64,000 bases of DNA from contig NZ_JHYY01000036.1 in assembly GCF_000621205.1 (NCBI RefSeq), positions 21,034 through 85,033 of the forward strand. Direction: 5' to 3'. Positions 43,297 to 53,065 of this stretch are shown here, one piece after another. Position numbers and translations under genes: made by a program. The notes under the pieces are model-generated. The model made no database searches, was not told the origin of the DNA, and worked only from the letters and a program-made list of their open reading frames with translations. Source of the DNA: Halotalea alkalilenta DSM 17697. Its GTDB lineage: Bacteria > Pseudomonadota > Gammaproteobacteria > Pseudomonadales > Halomonadaceae. The number at the start of each line of letters is the position of its first letter. Positions within the stretch are counted from its first letter, which is position 1.

Positions 43297-45144
43297 TCAC
43301 TCCTGGACGAAATGCCCGGGGGAGACCTCGCGATAGTGGCGCTGGGGTGGCTGATAGCCGCGTGGGCGGATCGGATTTTTCAGCTCGTCGACGGCGAGGT
43401 TGCGCTTGATCCCCCGGCGGGCAGGATCGGGCACCGGCACCGCGGCGATCAGCTTCTTGGTATAGGCGTGCTGTGGATTGCCGAACACCGCCGCGCGAGG
43501 GCCGATCTCGACGATCTCACCGAGATACATCACCGCGACCCGATGGCTGACACGCTCCACCACCGCCATGTCGTGGGAGATGAACAGAAAGGAGATGCCG
43601 AGGCTTTCCTGCAGGTCGAGCAGCAGGTTGCAGACCTGGGCCTTGATCGAGACGTCGAGCGCCGAGACGGACTCATCGGCGACGATCACCTTGGGCTCGA
43701 GGGCGAGCGCACGTGCGATGCTGATCCGCTGGCGCTGCCCGCCGGAGAACTCGTGTGGGTAGCGACGCATCATCTCGGCGCTCAGGCCGACACGCTCGAG
43801 CAGCTCGGCCGTACGCTCCCTTGCCTGTGACCTGGTGCCGAGGTGATGGGCGAGAAAGGGTTCGGAGATGGCCTGGCCCACGCTCATTCGCGGATTGAGG
43901 CTGGCGAACGGATCCTGGAAGATCATCTGCACGCTGCGTCGCATGCGGCGCAGGTCCCCCGGGCCGAGCTTCAGCACGTCGTAGCCGTCGAGCTGCACCT
44001 CGCCGCTGAGGGGTTCCACCAGCCGCATGATCGAGCGTCCGGTGGTCGATTTGCCACAGCCCGATTCGCCGACCAGTGCCAGGGTTTCGCCCTGGGCGAG
44101 ATCGAAGGAGACGTTCTCGACCGCATGGACCGCCTCGGTCTTGCGCTGGAAGAAGCCGGAGCGGATGTCGAAGCGGGTGACCAGGTTGCGCACCGAGAGG
44201 ATCGGGGTGCCTGCGGCATCGAGGGTGCCGGCCACCTCGGTCGGCGCGCGGACTCGTCCCGTCTCGATGTCGACGATCGGGAAGCGCAGCGGCCAGTCAT
44301 GGCCGCTCATCGAACCGAGCCGCGGTACCGCTTCGATCAGCGCGCGGGTGTAGGGCCGCCTGCCGCGATGGAAGATCTCCTCGGTCGGTCCGCTTTCCAC
44401 TACGTCGCCTCGATACATCACCAGGGTGCGCTCGGCGATCTCCGCGACCACGCCCATGTCGTGGGTGATGAACAGCACCGACATCCCTTCCTCTTCCTGG
44501 AGGGTCTTGATCAGGTCGAGGATCTGTCCCTGGATCGTCACGTCGAGAGCCGTGGTCGGCTCATCGGCGATCAAGAGCTGCGGCTTCGATGCCAGCGCCA
44601 TGGCGATCATCACCCGCTGGCGCATGCCGCCGGAGAACTGGTGAGGGTAGTCCTTTATCCGTCCACGGGCGTTGGGGATGCGCACCTTCTCCAGCAGTTC
44701 GATCGATTCGGCCTTCGCCTGCGCCGCCGACATCCGCCGATGACGCAGCAGCGTCTCGGCGATCTGCCGGCCGATGGTGAAGGTCGGGTTGAGGCTGGTC
44801 ATCGGCTCCTGGAAGATCATCGCGATCTCGTTGCCGCGCACGTCGCGCATGCGCTCCTCCGGCAGAGCGAGGAGGTTGCGTCCATTGAGCAGCACTTCGC
44901 CTTCGATGCGGGCCGATCCCTTCGCCAGCAGGCGCATGATCGCGAGCGAAGTCACGCTCTTGCCCGATCCCGACTCGCCGACGATCGCGAGCGTTTCGCG
45001 CGGGCCGATGTCGAAGGAGACGTCGTTGACCACTGGCCGCCATGCATCGGCGGTGCGGAAGGAGACCGCGAGGTCGCGCACCGACAGCACCGGCTCCGCG
45101 GCGGGGTGTGGTCGGGGCTGCTCGGGCATCGCTGGGTCGATCAT
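43297..45144 (-). CDS. Fused dipeptide-type ABC ATPase (DppD-DppF/GsiA type)
   Basis: 615 residues with two complete ATPase domains. First: [36 protein letters not shown]. Second: [36 protein letters not shown] (Glu-Ser in place of the usual Glu-Pro). The tail [33 protein letters not shown] is typical of dipeptide ATPases. ATG 45144 is chosen because the longer frame would start inside the upstream permease gene. A fused ATPase is seen in GsiA-type (glutathione) importers, which agrees with the gamma-glutamyltransferase gene nearby. Confidence 0.92.
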   Translation of the reverse strand: MIDPAMPEQPRPHPAAEPVLSVRDLAVSFRTADAWRPVVNDVSFDIGPRETLAIVGESGSGKSVTSLAIMRLLAKGSARIEGEVLLNGRNLLALPEERMRDVRGNEIAMIFQEPMTSLNPTFTIGRQIAETLLRHRRMSAAQAKAESIELLEKVRIPNARGRIKDYPHQFSGGMRQRVMIAMALASKPQLLIADEPTTALDVTIQGQILDLIKTLQEEEGMSVLFITHDMGVVAEIAERTLVMYRGDVVESGPTEEIFHRGRRPYTRALIEAVPRLGSMSGHDWPLRFPIVDIETGRVRAPTEVAGTLDAAGTPILSVRNLVTRFDIRSGFFQRKTEAVHAVENVSFDLAQGETLALVGESGCGKSTTGRSIMRLVEPLSGEVQLDGYDVLKLGPGDLRRMRRSVQMIFQDPFASLNPRMSVGQAISEPFLAHHLGTRSQARERTAELLERVGLSAEMMRRYPHEFSGGQRQRISIARALALEPKVIVADESVSALDVSIKAQVCNLLLDLQESLGISFLFISHDMAVVERVSHRVAVMYLGEIVEIGPRAAVFGNPQHAYTKKLIAAVPVPDPARRGIKRNLAVDELKNPIRPRGYQPPQRHYREVSPGHFVQE

Positions 45145-45199
45145 GTCGTTTGCCTTGGGATGTCGAATGGTCGTGACGAATGGCGCTTCGAGGGACTTC

Positions 45200-46078
45200 T
45201 CAGGGTTCGCGCGGATCGAGTGCATCGCCCAGGCCGTCGCCGACCAGGTTGAATCCAATCACCACGAGGAAGATCGCCGCACCCGGCCATATCGCCATCC
45301 ACGGTGCCTGCGACATGAAGTTCTTGGCCACGTTGAGCATCGAACCCCAGCTCGGGTCGGGCGGCTGCTGGCCGAGCCCGAGGAAGGAGAGGCTCGCCTC
45401 GGCGATGATCGCCGTGGCCACGGTCAGCGTCGCCTGGACCAGGATCGGCGGAAAGACGTTCGGCGCGATGTAGCGCTTGAGAATCATCAGGTTGCCGAGT
45501 CCGATCGAGCGCGCGCCCTCCACGTAGTCCTCGGTCTTGACCGCTAGCACCTGGCCGCGCGTCAGCCGCACGAAGATCGGCATCGCCGAGAGTCCGATGG
45601 CGATCATCGCGTTGGAGAGGCTCGGCCCGAGGAACGCCGCCAGTGCGATGGCGGTGATCAGGAACGGCATCGCGAGGAAGGCCTCCGTCACCCGGGAGAT
45701 CAGCATATCGATCCAGCCGCCGAAGTAGCCGGAGACCAGCCCTATCGGCACGCCGATCACGACCGCGATCGCGACCGAGACGATTCCCGCTGCGAGCGAG
45801 GCCTGGGAGCCCCAGATCAGGCGCGAGAGCAGGTCGCGGCCGATCTCGTCGGTACCCAGCCAGTGGGCGGCCGAGGGGGGCTGGCGGATCACCGACCAGC
45901 TGGTCGCGTTCGGATCCAGGATCGGCAGGAGCGGGGCGGCGAGGGCGAGCAGGGCGAAGAACACGATGATGCAGAGCCCGGCCAGTGCGGCCCTGTTGGC
46001 CTTGAACTTGCGCCAGGCGCGCCGGCCGGGCGTCTCCTCGGGTGCCGGTGCGATCGCCGCGTGTGCGAGTATCGTCAT
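45200..46078 (-). CDS. Dipeptide-type ABC permease (DppC/GsiD-like)
   Basis: 292 residues. N-terminal cytoplasmic WRKFKANRAALAG, then about six membrane segments. LGTDEIGRDLLSRLIWG and the EAA loop EGARSIGLGNLMILKRYIAPNVFPPI are diagnostic of the DppC group. ATG 46078 overlaps the DppB-like stop by 4 bases (ATGA). Ends ALDPREP. Works with the DppB-like permease. Confidence 0.93.
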   Translation of the reverse strand: MTILAHAAIAPAPEETPGRRAWRKFKANRAALAGLCIIVFFALLALAAPLLPILDPNATSWSVIRQPPSAAHWLGTDEIGRDLLSRLIWGSQASLAAGIVSVAIAVVIGVPIGLVSGYFGGWIDMLISRVTEAFLAMPFLITAIALAAFLGPSLSNAMIAIGLSAMPIFVRLTRGQVLAVKTEDYVEGARSIGLGNLMILKRYIAPNVFPPILVQATLTVATAIIAEASLSFLGLGQQPPDPSWGSMLNVAKNFMSQAPWMAIWPGAAIFLVVIGFNLVGDGLGDALDPREP

Positions 46079-47022
46079 AGTGTGGCCCTCATGCGCGGAT
46101 TGAGCAGGACATAGAGGATGTCGGCGATCAGGTTCATCAGGATGAAGGCGACCGCGGTGCACAGGACTACGCCTTGCACCACCGCGTAGTCACGGTTGAA
46201 CACCGCGTCGACGATCAGCTTGCCGAAGCCCGGAATGGTGAATACCTGCTCGGTCAGCACCGCGCCGGCGAGCAGGTCGCCGAACAGCAGTGCCGACAGC
46301 GTGATCACCGGCAACAGGCCGTTGCGCAGACCGTGCTCCATCACCACCGTGCGCTCGGAAAGCCCCTTCGCCCGCGCGGTACGGATGTAGTCGGCGCGCA
46401 TCACGCCGAGCATCGACGAGCGCGTGTGGCGCATCAGCATCGCGGCGAGCGGCGTCGAGAGCACGAAGGCCGGCATGATCATGGTCTCGAGCGATCTGAG
46501 CGGGTCGGCGAAGAACGGGTAGTAGCCCGAGGCGGGAAGCCAGCCCAGATAGACCGAGACCAGCAGGATCAGCATGATGCCGAGCCAGAAGTTCGGGATC
46601 GACAGGCCCGAGAGCGCGACCAGGTTGGCGAGATAGTCGAGCAGGGTGTTCTTGCGCACGGCGGCGACGATGCCGGCCGGAATGCCGATCAGCACCGCGA
46701 AGATCATCGCCATCACCGCGAGCTGGATGGTGACCGGCAGCTTCTGAAGAATCAGCTCCGTTACCGGCTGGTTGGTCCGCAGCGAAGTGCCGAGATCGCC
46801 ACGCAGCACGTCGCCGAGCCAATAAAGATATTGATAGACCACCGGGTCGTTGAGCCGGTACTGCTCCCTGAGCTGGGCGATCAGCACCGGGTCGCGTTCC
46901 TCGCCCGCCATCGCCAGGATCGGATCCCCCGGCAGCAGCTTCTGGAGCATGAAAACGAACAGCGAGATGATCAAAAGCGTCGGGATCGCGATGAGCAGAC
47001 GCTTGGCGACATAAGTGTACAT
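46075..47022 (-). CDS. Dipeptide-type ABC permease (DppB/GsiC-like)
   Basis: 315 residues. YVAKRLLIAIPTLLIISLFVF is the standard start, GDPILAMAGEE follows, and the EAA-like loop YIRTARAKGLSERTVVMEHGLRNGLLPVI is intact. Forms the heterodimeric channel with the DppC-like protein. It is separated from the binding-protein gene by 75 bases that hold a strong hairpin. Confidence 0.93.
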   Translation of the reverse strand: MYTYVAKRLLIAIPTLLIISLFVFMLQKLLPGDPILAMAGEERDPVLIAQLREQYRLNDPVVYQYLYWLGDVLRGDLGTSLRTNQPVTELILQKLPVTIQLAVMAMIFAVLIGIPAGIVAAVRKNTLLDYLANLVALSGLSIPNFWLGIMLILLVSVYLGWLPASGYYPFFADPLRSLETMIMPAFVLSTPLAAMLMRHTRSSMLGVMRADYIRTARAKGLSERTVVMEHGLRNGLLPVITLSALLFGDLLAGAVLTEQVFTIPGFGKLIVDAVFNRDYAVVQGVVLCTAVAFILMNLIADILYVLLNPRMRATL

Positions 47023-47053
47023 GGGGCATCGACCGGGTGCGGGAGGCTGGGAA

Positions 47054-47082
47054 GGGGCGCGGTACCAGAGGGCCCGCGCCCC
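47054..47082. terminator. Intercistronic hairpin between binding-protein and permease genes
   Basis: GGGGCGCGG (47054-47062) pairs with CCGCGCCCC (47074-47082), 9 perfect pairs, 11-base loop, about 15 bases after the binding-protein stop (reading leftward). Such hairpins in ABC operons protect the upstream transcript and lower permease expression. Confidence 0.6.
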
Positions 47083-47097
47083 ACGGCGAGGAGGCGG

Positions 47098-48612
47098 TCA
47101 GTCGGCGACCCGCACTCCGGTGAGCCGGATCAGCCCGTCCGGTGAAGGCACGAAGCCGGTCACGGCGTCGTCCATCGCCCAGATGTAGGACTGGTGGCCG
47201 AGATAGATGATCGGCATGTCGTCCTGGAGGATCCTCGTCGCCGCGTCGTAGCGCTCCTTGCGCGCAGCCGTATCGGTGAAGGTGCGCGCCTCGTTGAGCA
47301 GCGCATCGACCTCGGAGTTGCAGTAGTGGACATCGTTGATGCCGCCGTCGCAGGTGACGAACTGGTGCAGGTTGCCGTCGGGGTCGATGCGCCCTGACCA
47401 GTCGGAGCGGCTGATCTGGAAGTTGCCGGCGGTCTGCTCGGACAGGAGCGTTGCATATTCGGTCGCCCGCAGGCGCAGGTCGAAACCGGCCTCCGTGACC
47501 ATCGCCTGGATGACCTGAGCCATCTGCATTTGCACCGGGATGTTGCCGACCTGCAGCTCGACCTCCACCCGGTCGAGACCGGCTTCATCGAGCAGCGCGC
47601 GGGCAGCTGCAACGTCGCGGCTGGGCACCGGCAGTTCGGCGTTGTACCAGGGGCTGCTTGGCGGGAAGGGCTGGTTGCCGGCCGGCTGGGTGCCCTCGAA
47701 GACGATCTGGCTGAGCGCCTCGCGGTCGATGGCCAGCGAGAAGGCCTGGCGCACACGCTTGTCGTTGCCCATCGGGCCATCGGCGCGCGGGCCGTTGCCG
47801 ACGTTGACGTAGAGCGCCTAGTAGCCGAGGCCGACGGTATCGGCATAGCTGAGATTGGCGTCGTTCTTGACCGTCTGGGCGTCGGAGGCGGCCAGACGCT
47901 CCAGCATGTCGATGTCGCCGGAGCGCAGGTTGGCCAGGCGCACCGTGGCATCGGGGATCGGCAGATAGGTCACGCGGTCGATGAAGATGTTATCCGCGTT
48001 CCAATAGTCTGCGAACTTCTCCAGTACGATCCGGTCCTGCTGCACGCGTTCGACGAAGCGGAACGGACCGGAGCAGACCGGGTTGGAGCCGAAGTTCGCC
48101 CCGGTCTCATTGAAGGCCGTGGGCGAGAGCATCATCCCGGCGCGGTCGGTGAGCTGGGCGAGCAGCGAGGCGTCGGGACCGGTCATGGTGAAGGTCACCT
48201 GGTAGTCGCCGGTCGCCTCGATGGTCTCGACCGAGGCGAGCTCGCTTTTGCGACGTGACTCCGGCATGGTCATCGCGCGCTCTATGTTGGCGACCACTGC
48301 CTGGGCGTTGAGCGGTGTGCCGTCGTGGAATACCACGTCCTGACGCAGGTTCATCACCAGCTGTGAGGCGTCTTCCGACCACGTCCAGTCGGTGGCGAGC
48401 TGGGGCACGATCTCGAGCTCCGGAGTGATGTCGACGAGCTTGTCGCAGAGGCCGGCGTAGACGATGCGCCCGGCGATGGTGCGCGACTGATGGGGGTCGA
48501 GGACGTCCGGATCGTCCTGCAGCCCGATTCGCAGCTCGGCTGCCGAAACGGGAAGGGCGAAGAGGGCGCTCGCCAGCAGTACTACGCCGCTGGCGCGGTT
48601 TATGATTCTCAT
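47098..48612 (-). pseudogene. Dipeptide-type ABC substrate-binding protein split by an in-frame TAG
   Basis: Without the stop the gene would encode 504 residues, normal for a DppA/GsiB protein. A signal peptide (MRIINRASGVVLLASALFALPVSA) and SBP-5 segments (PQLATDWTWSEDASQLVMNLRQDVVFHDGTPLNA) are intact. At 47818-47820 the sense strand reads TAG after VGLGY; the same frame continues ALYVNVGNGPRADGP, MGNDKRVRQAFSLAIDREAL and on to the natural end. In relatives this position is part of a GLGYxALYVN-type strand, and CAG (Gln) to TAG is one change. Truncation there would remove the second lobe and abolish binding. Confidence 0.85.
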
Positions 48613-48758
48613 GTCTTTCACCTGTCATGACGGATTTGTTGTTGGGTGCCTGCCGTTCGGCTGCATGACGTGCTACTGGATCTTGCGAGTTTTTCTTCGT
48701 TCAGCGTTGTTGTGCTTTCCCAAGCGATTCTTTCCCGCAGCGCTTCTCCATCAGGCGC

Positions 48759-49520
48759 TCAGAGCCTTTCTCCAGGCGCCTCGGTGGACGCCGGCGCCCC
48801 GTCGATTTCATCCACGTCGATTTCGTCTACCTCGAGCTGGACCATCGATGTCTGGCGGATGACGTCTTCCTGCAGCCTGAGGAGGTGCCGGCGCATCGCC
48901 TCGCCTGCGCGAACGGGGTCACGCGATTCGATCGCGGTGATGATCGCGAGGTGCTCGGCGTAGGAGCGCGGCCGGGTGTCCCCGGGGAGCCTTGCGCGCC
49001 TGCGGATGGCCCGCCACGCCTCGTTCTGGCGGACGCGATTGACCACCTCGAACAGCGACAGGAACAGGCTGTTGCCGGCGCTCTGGGCGAGCTGCCGATG
49101 CAGCGCGCCATCCCAAAGTTCGCGGGCATCGGAGTCCTCGGCCTCGAAGGTCTTCTCGGCGAACCGGCGCATCGAGGCGACGTCCTCGCTCTTCGCCCGC
49201 AGGGCGGCCAGCTGCGCCAGCTGCGGTTCGATCCGGAGCCGGACCTCCATGACTTCCATGAAATTGGTATCGGCGACCAGGTTCTCGACCTGCTCGGTCC
49301 ACCCATCGGGCTTGCGGCCGACGTAGGTGCCCGATCCCTGCCGGCGCCAGATCTCACCCTCCGCCTCGAGCACCTCGAGTGCTCGGCGCACGGCTCGACG
49401 ACTGACGCCGAACATTTCCGACAGCGCGCGCTCGGTGGGCAGTTTGCCGTCGGCGTCCACCTGGCCCGCCTTCAGCAGGCCGTGGATCTTTTCGAGCGCG
49501 ACGTTGGAGTTCTCTTGCAT
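48759..49520 (-). CDS. FadR-type GntR-family regulator
   Basis: 253 residues. The winged helix is at 1-75: KLPTERALSEMFGVSRRAVRRALEVLEAEGEIWRRQGSGTYVG. The C-terminal all-helical FCD domain follows, with DGALHRQLAQSAGNSLF and YAEHLAIITAIESRDPVRAGEAMRRHL, whose Asp and His residues usually bind metal or ligand. The tail has an acidic repeat, EVDEIDVDEID, from a 15-bp tandem duplication. Divergent from ggt and upstream of the peptide importer, it likely controls both through the dyad at 49553-49573. Confidence 0.9.
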   Translation of the reverse strand: MQENSNVALEKIHGLLKAGQVDADGKLPTERALSEMFGVSRRAVRRALEVLEAEGEIWRRQGSGTYVGRKPDGWTEQVENLVADTNFMEVMEVRLRIEPQLAQLAALRAKSEDVASMRRFAEKTFEAEDSDARELWDGALHRQLAQSAGNSLFLSLFEVVNRVRQNEAWRAIRRRARLPGDTRPRSYAEHLAIITAIESRDPVRAGEAMRRHLLRLQEDVIRQTSMVQLEVDEIDVDEIDGAPASTEAPGERL

Positions 49521-49552
49521 GGAGTGGACGCTTGTTTAGGTGGATTCATCTC

Positions 49553-49573
49553 GAACCAATGTGATATTGGTTC
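49553..49573. promoter_or_regulatory. Perfect 8-bp dyad, candidate GntR operator
   Basis: GAACCAAT (49553-49560), GTGAT, ATTGGTTC (49566-49573). It lies 33 bases upstream of the GntR start and about 220 bases before ggt. Spacing and symmetry suit a FadR-type dimer. The remainder of 49521-49795 shows no gene. Confidence 0.65.
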
Positions 49574-49795
49574 AGTAAGCCGTCACCGGAAAGCGAGTGT
49601 CAAGTCCTGGACCCGCAGCTTCTCAACTTCGCATCAGGGTGAATGGCAGGCGGCGAGGCGCCGATCCGATCGGGTCGGTTGCCCTGAGGGTAACGACCAA
49701 GCGAAGGCGGCGGGCCGCGCGATGCCCCCGGCCGGTGCGATATCTGCAACCACCGAGCCCCGGGCGGGGTCCGGTTCCCATGCGAGAGAGACCAG

Positions 49796-51421
49796 ATGTT
49801 CGACTTTTCCCATCATGCGCCCTATCCCTCCCAGCGTTCGGCGACCTACTCGACCACGGGCATGGTCGCCGCCTCCCAGCCACAGGCGGCCCAGGCCGGG
49901 CGCGAGATGCTTGCGCGCGGCGGCAATGCGGTCGATGCCGCGATAGCCACCGCTGCGGCGCTGACCGTCACCGAGCCGACCGCCAATGGCATCGGCGGTG
50001 ACGCCTTCGCGCTGGTCTGGGTCCCCGAGGGCAGTACCGGGCGCTTGCACGGGCTCAACGCCAGCGGTGCGGCGCCGGCTGCGCTGTCGCTCGAAGCGGT
50101 GCGCGCGGCGGGGCACGAATCGATGCCGCTGTACGGCTGGACACCGGTGACCGTGCCCGGGGCGCCGGGGGCCTGGGCGGAGCTTGCCCGACGCTTCGGG
50201 CGGCTGCCGCTTAGCGCGTCGTTGGCGCCGGCGATCAGGCTCGCTCGCGAGGGTTTCCCGCTCTCGCCGATGGTCGCCGAGATGTGGGCCCGCGCCGAGC
50301 GCAAGTTTCGTCCGCTGCTCGATGACCAGGCCACCCGCGGCTGGTTCGACTGCTTCACCCCAGGCGGGCGAGCGCCGAAGGCCGGAGAGATCTACCGCAA
50401 CGAGGCCCAGGCGAAGACCCTTGAGTCGATCGCGGCGAGCGGGGCGGAAAGCTTCTATCGCGGCGAGCTGGCCGAACGGATCGACGCGTTCTCGCAGGCC
50501 ACCGACGGCTATCTGCGCGGTTCGGATCTCGCCGCTTTCGCGCCTGAATGGGTCGAGCCGGTCGGGGTCGACTATCGCGGCCATAAGATCTGGGAGATCC
50601 CGCCCAATGGCCAGGGCATGATCGCGCTGATGGCGCTGCGGATCATCGACGGCTTTGCCGAGCGCCCGGCCCGAGAGGACCTGACCCTGCTGCACCGCCA
50701 GATCGAGTCGCTCAAGCTCGCCTATGCCGACGGCTTCGCCCATATCGCCGATCCACGCGATATGAGGGTCGCGGTCGAGGCGCTGCTGTCTGAGGAGTAC
50801 GCCTTGGAACGGCGTGCGCTGATCCAGGACCAGGCGATCGACCCGACCCCGGGGGAGCCGCGCGCCGGCGGCACTGTCTATCTCGCCACCGCCGATCGCG
50901 AGGGCATGATGGTCTCGTTCATCCAGAGCAACTACCACGGCTTCGGCTCAGGGGTGGTGGTACCCGGTACCGGAATCGCGCTGCACAACCGCGGCCACGG
51001 TTTCGTGCTCGACCCCGACCACCCCAATGCCCTGGCGCCGGGCAAAAAGCCGTTCCACACCATCATCCCTGGGTTCATCACCCGCGGTGACCAAGCGTTC
51101 GGCCCATTCGGCGTGATGGGCGGTTTCATGCAGCCCCAGGGCCATATGCAGGTGGCGATGAATCTGATCGACTTCCGGCTCAACCCCCAGGCCGCGCTCG
51201 ACGCTCCGCGCTGGCAATGGCTCGGCGGCAAGCGGGTGGCGATCGAGCACGGCTATCCGCGGCACTTGCTGCTCGAACTGCAGGCACGCGGCCACCAGAT
51301 CGAGTCGGCCTTCGACTCGACCAGTTTCGGCCGCGGCCAGGTGATCCTGCGTGATCCGGTTACCGGGGTGCTCTGCGGCGGTACCGAACCGCGTACCGAT
51401 GCGAGCATTGCGGTGGTATGA
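49796..51421 (+). CDS. ggt: Gamma-glutamyltransferase-family protein (cytoplasmic form)
   Basis: 541 residues. GGNAVDAAIATAAALTVTEPTANGIGGDAFALVW opens the large subunit. The self-cleavage and nucleophile Thr360 is at AGGTVYLATADREG. GSGVVVPGTGIALHNRG and PFGVMGGFMQPQGHMQV close the active site. There is no signal peptide, unlike E. coli GGT, so it is a YwrD-like cytosolic member that would act on imported gamma-glutamyl compounds. The first GsiA-type importer genes lie on the other side of the shared regulator. GAGAGACCAG precedes the ATG. Confidence 0.9.
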   Translation: MFDFSHHAPYPSQRSATYSTTGMVAASQPQAAQAGREMLARGGNAVDAAIATAAALTVTEPTANGIGGDAFALVWVPEGSTGRLHGLNASGAAPAALSLEAVRAAGHESMPLYGWTPVTVPGAPGAWAELARRFGRLPLSASLAPAIRLAREGFPLSPMVAEMWARAERKFRPLLDDQATRGWFDCFTPGGRAPKAGEIYRNEAQAKTLESIAASGAESFYRGELAERIDAFSQATDGYLRGSDLAAFAPEWVEPVGVDYRGHKIWEIPPNGQGMIALMALRIIDGFAERPAREDLTLLHRQIESLKLAYADGFAHIADPRDMRVAVEALLSEEYALERRALIQDQAIDPTPGEPRAGGTVYLATADREGMMVSFIQSNYHGFGSGVVVPGTGIALHNRGHGFVLDPDHPNALAPGKKPFHTIIPGFITRGDQAFGPFGVMGGFMQPQGHMQVAMNLIDFRLNPQAALDAPRWQWLGGKRVAIEHGYPRHLLLELQARGHQIESAFDSTSFGRGQVILRDPVTGVLCGGTEPRTDASIAVV

Positions 51422-51439
51422 AGGCGGGATGAAGCCGGC

Positions 51440-51466
51440 GCCGTGCGCTATGCACCAGCGCACGGC
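51440..51466. terminator. 10-bp perfect hairpin between convergent genes
   Basis: GCCGTGCGCT (51440-51449) pairs with AGCGCACGGC (51457-51466), 7-base loop, 18 bases after the ggt stop and 20 before the facing stop. Likely a shared transcription end; no T-run. Confidence 0.55.
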
Positions 51467-51486
51467 GTCTCGATGATGGTGCCCGC

Positions 51487-52548
51487 TCAGCCCACCTTGC
51501 CGCGCGCCGCGACCGGCAGGCTGCGGGTGAGTAGGCCCGCGCGATGGAAATGGACCTGGTCGAACAGGTTCGACACCGGGCAGGCGTGGTTGGGCACGAT
51601 CGAGAGCAGGTCGCCGACGGCGGGGCGCTCGGCGCAGGCGCTGAAGTCGAGGGTGCCATGCTCTTCGCTCAGTCCCACCACTCGCGCCCCGGGATGGCCG
51701 AGCACGCAGCCGTAGCCCTCGAGGCCGAGCAGGTCCGAGGTCAGCGCCTTGGAGCCGGCGTCGACCACTACCCGGTCGGCTGTCGGGCAGCTGACCACCG
51801 TGGTCATCACCGCCAGCGCGCAGTCGTCGAGCCGGCAGGCGCCAGCGGCGACCTGGGAGCGGTCCTGGTAGATGTAGGTGCCGATGCGGTATTCGGTGAC
51901 GATCGGTGCCTCGGCGAGCTTCCACATGCTCGGCGTGCCGCCGCTGCTGAACCCGGGGATCGCGATGCCGGCCTGGTCGAACAGCGCCTGGGCATGGCTG
52001 AACCACGTTTGCACCTTGGCCTCGTTGAACGCTTTCGGATAGGTCATGAGGCCGGCGAAGCGAAGTCCGGGCGCGGCTTCGATCCTGCGGGCGAGCTCCA
52101 GCGCGGCTTCGGCGGACTGCACGCCGCAGCGCCCGGCGCCGGTGTCGCATTCGACCATCACATCGAGCGGACGCTCGGGGTGGTCGAAGCGTGCAGCGAG
52201 CCCTTCGACCACGGTAGCGGAGTCAGCGACCACGCAGAGCCGTTCGACCCGGGCGGCGAGGGCGGCGAGCCGCTCGAGCTTGGCTGGACCGACGATGTTG
52301 AAGGTGATCAGGATGTCGTCGAAGCCCGCGGCGGCGAACACTTCCGCCTCGCCGATCTTCTGGCAGGTGATTCCCTTGGCGCCGAGCTCGAGCTGGCGGC
52401 GCGCCAGCTCGGGCAGCTTGTGGGTCTTGATGTGTGGGCGCAGCGCGACGCCGAGGGTGTCGCAGAGGCGCTGGAAGCCTGCCAGGTTGGCCTCGACCTT
52501 GTCTTCGTCGATGACCACGCAGGGAGTGTCGAGTTCGGTGAGTCGCAT
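51487..52548 (-). CDS. D-threonine-aldolase / D-serine-dehydratase-like PLP enzyme
   Basis: 353 residues. An alanine-racemase-type barrel with the PLP lysine in RPHIKTHKLPELARRQL, then CDTGAGRCGV and GGTPSMW (phosphate site). The C-terminal metal site PNHACPVSNLFD has the His-x-Cys typical of D-threonine aldolase/DSD1. It would cleave or dehydrate D-beta-hydroxy-amino acids in the cytosol. RidA is encoded 30 bases upstream, as expected if enamine intermediates are released. Exact reaction is uncertain. Confidence 0.87.
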   Translation of the reverse strand: MRLTELDTPCVVIDEDKVEANLAGFQRLCDTLGVALRPHIKTHKLPELARRQLELGAKGITCQKIGEAEVFAAAGFDDILITFNIVGPAKLERLAALAARVERLCVVADSATVVEGLAARFDHPERPLDVMVECDTGAGRCGVQSAEAALELARRIEAAPGLRFAGLMTYPKAFNEAKVQTWFSHAQALFDQAGIAIPGFSSGGTPSMWKLAEAPIVTEYRIGTYIYQDRSQVAAGACRLDDCALAVMTTVVSCPTADRVVVDAGSKALTSDLLGLEGYGCVLGHPGARVVGLSEEHGTLDFSACAERPAVGDLLSIVPNHACPVSNLFDQVHFHRAGLLTRSLPVAARGKVG

Positions 52549-52578
52549 CGGATCTCCTCGTCTTTGAATGCGTTGGGC

Positions 52579-52977
52579 TCAGCGCTTGCGTGACGCGTCG
52601 AAGCAGACCAGCCCGACCTCGACCTTGCAGTCGACGACCAGGTCCTGGACGCTGCAGATGCGCGCTGGTGGATGATCGCCGAAGGTCTGCTCGAACACCT
52701 TGTTGAACGAGCTGAAATAGCGCGCGTCGGTGAGCACCACGGTCACGTGGACCACATGCTGGAGACCATAATCGGCTTCCTTCATGATCGCCAGGCAGTT
52801 ATCGATCGCGAGTCGTGACTGCTCGACGATGCCACCCTCGACCACCTCTCCATCGGTCATCGGGGTCTGGCCGGAGACGTAGAGCCAGCCGTCCGCCTCC
52901 ACCGCGCGGGAGAAGGGCAGTCGCTGGCCGCCGGTGCCGTGGCCGCCTTCGGCGCCGTAGCGTTGGATGTCGCTCAT
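52579..52977 (-). CDS. RidA-family enamine/imine deaminase
   Basis: 132 residues, complete. LPFSRAVEADGWLYVSGQTPM and PPARICSVQDLVVDCKVEV place the catalytic Arg in the usual position (PARxxVxV-type). RidA hydrolyses reactive enamines made by PLP dehydratases. The neighbouring D-serine-dehydratase-like gene, 30 bases downstream, gives it an obvious partner. A tandem repeat lies 18 bases upstream of its start. Confidence 0.92.
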   Translation of the reverse strand: MSDIQRYGAEGGHGTGGQRLPFSRAVEADGWLYVSGQTPMTDGEVVEGGIVEQSRLAIDNCLAIMKEADYGLQHVVHVTVVLTDARYFSSFNKVFEQTFGDHPPARICSVQDLVVDCKVEVGLVCFDASRKR

Positions 52978-52994
52978 TGTCTATCGTCCTTCTG

Positions 52995-53046
52995 GTACGT
53001 GGATGTAGTACGTGGATGTAGTGCGTGGATTTCGCGCGTGGACGGC
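52995..53046. repeat. 13-bp tandem repeat upstream of ridA
   Basis: Four consecutive 13-base units: GTACGTGGATGTA twice exactly (52995-53007, 53008-53020), then GTGCGTGGATTTC and GCGCGTGGACGGC. All share CGTGGA. They lie between ridA and a hairpin. Could be a multi-site operator or a slippage-prone spacer. Confidence 0.65.
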
Positions 53047-53065
53047 CATCGGTTGGATGGCCGTC
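53041..53065. terminator. 10-bp perfect hairpin after the second amino-acid ABC operon
   Basis: GACGGCCATC (53041-53050) pairs with GATGGCCGTC (53056-53065), 5-base loop, 28 bases after the ATPase stop (reading leftward). No T-run; probably an mRNA end or processing site between the importer genes and ridA. Confidence 0.55.
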
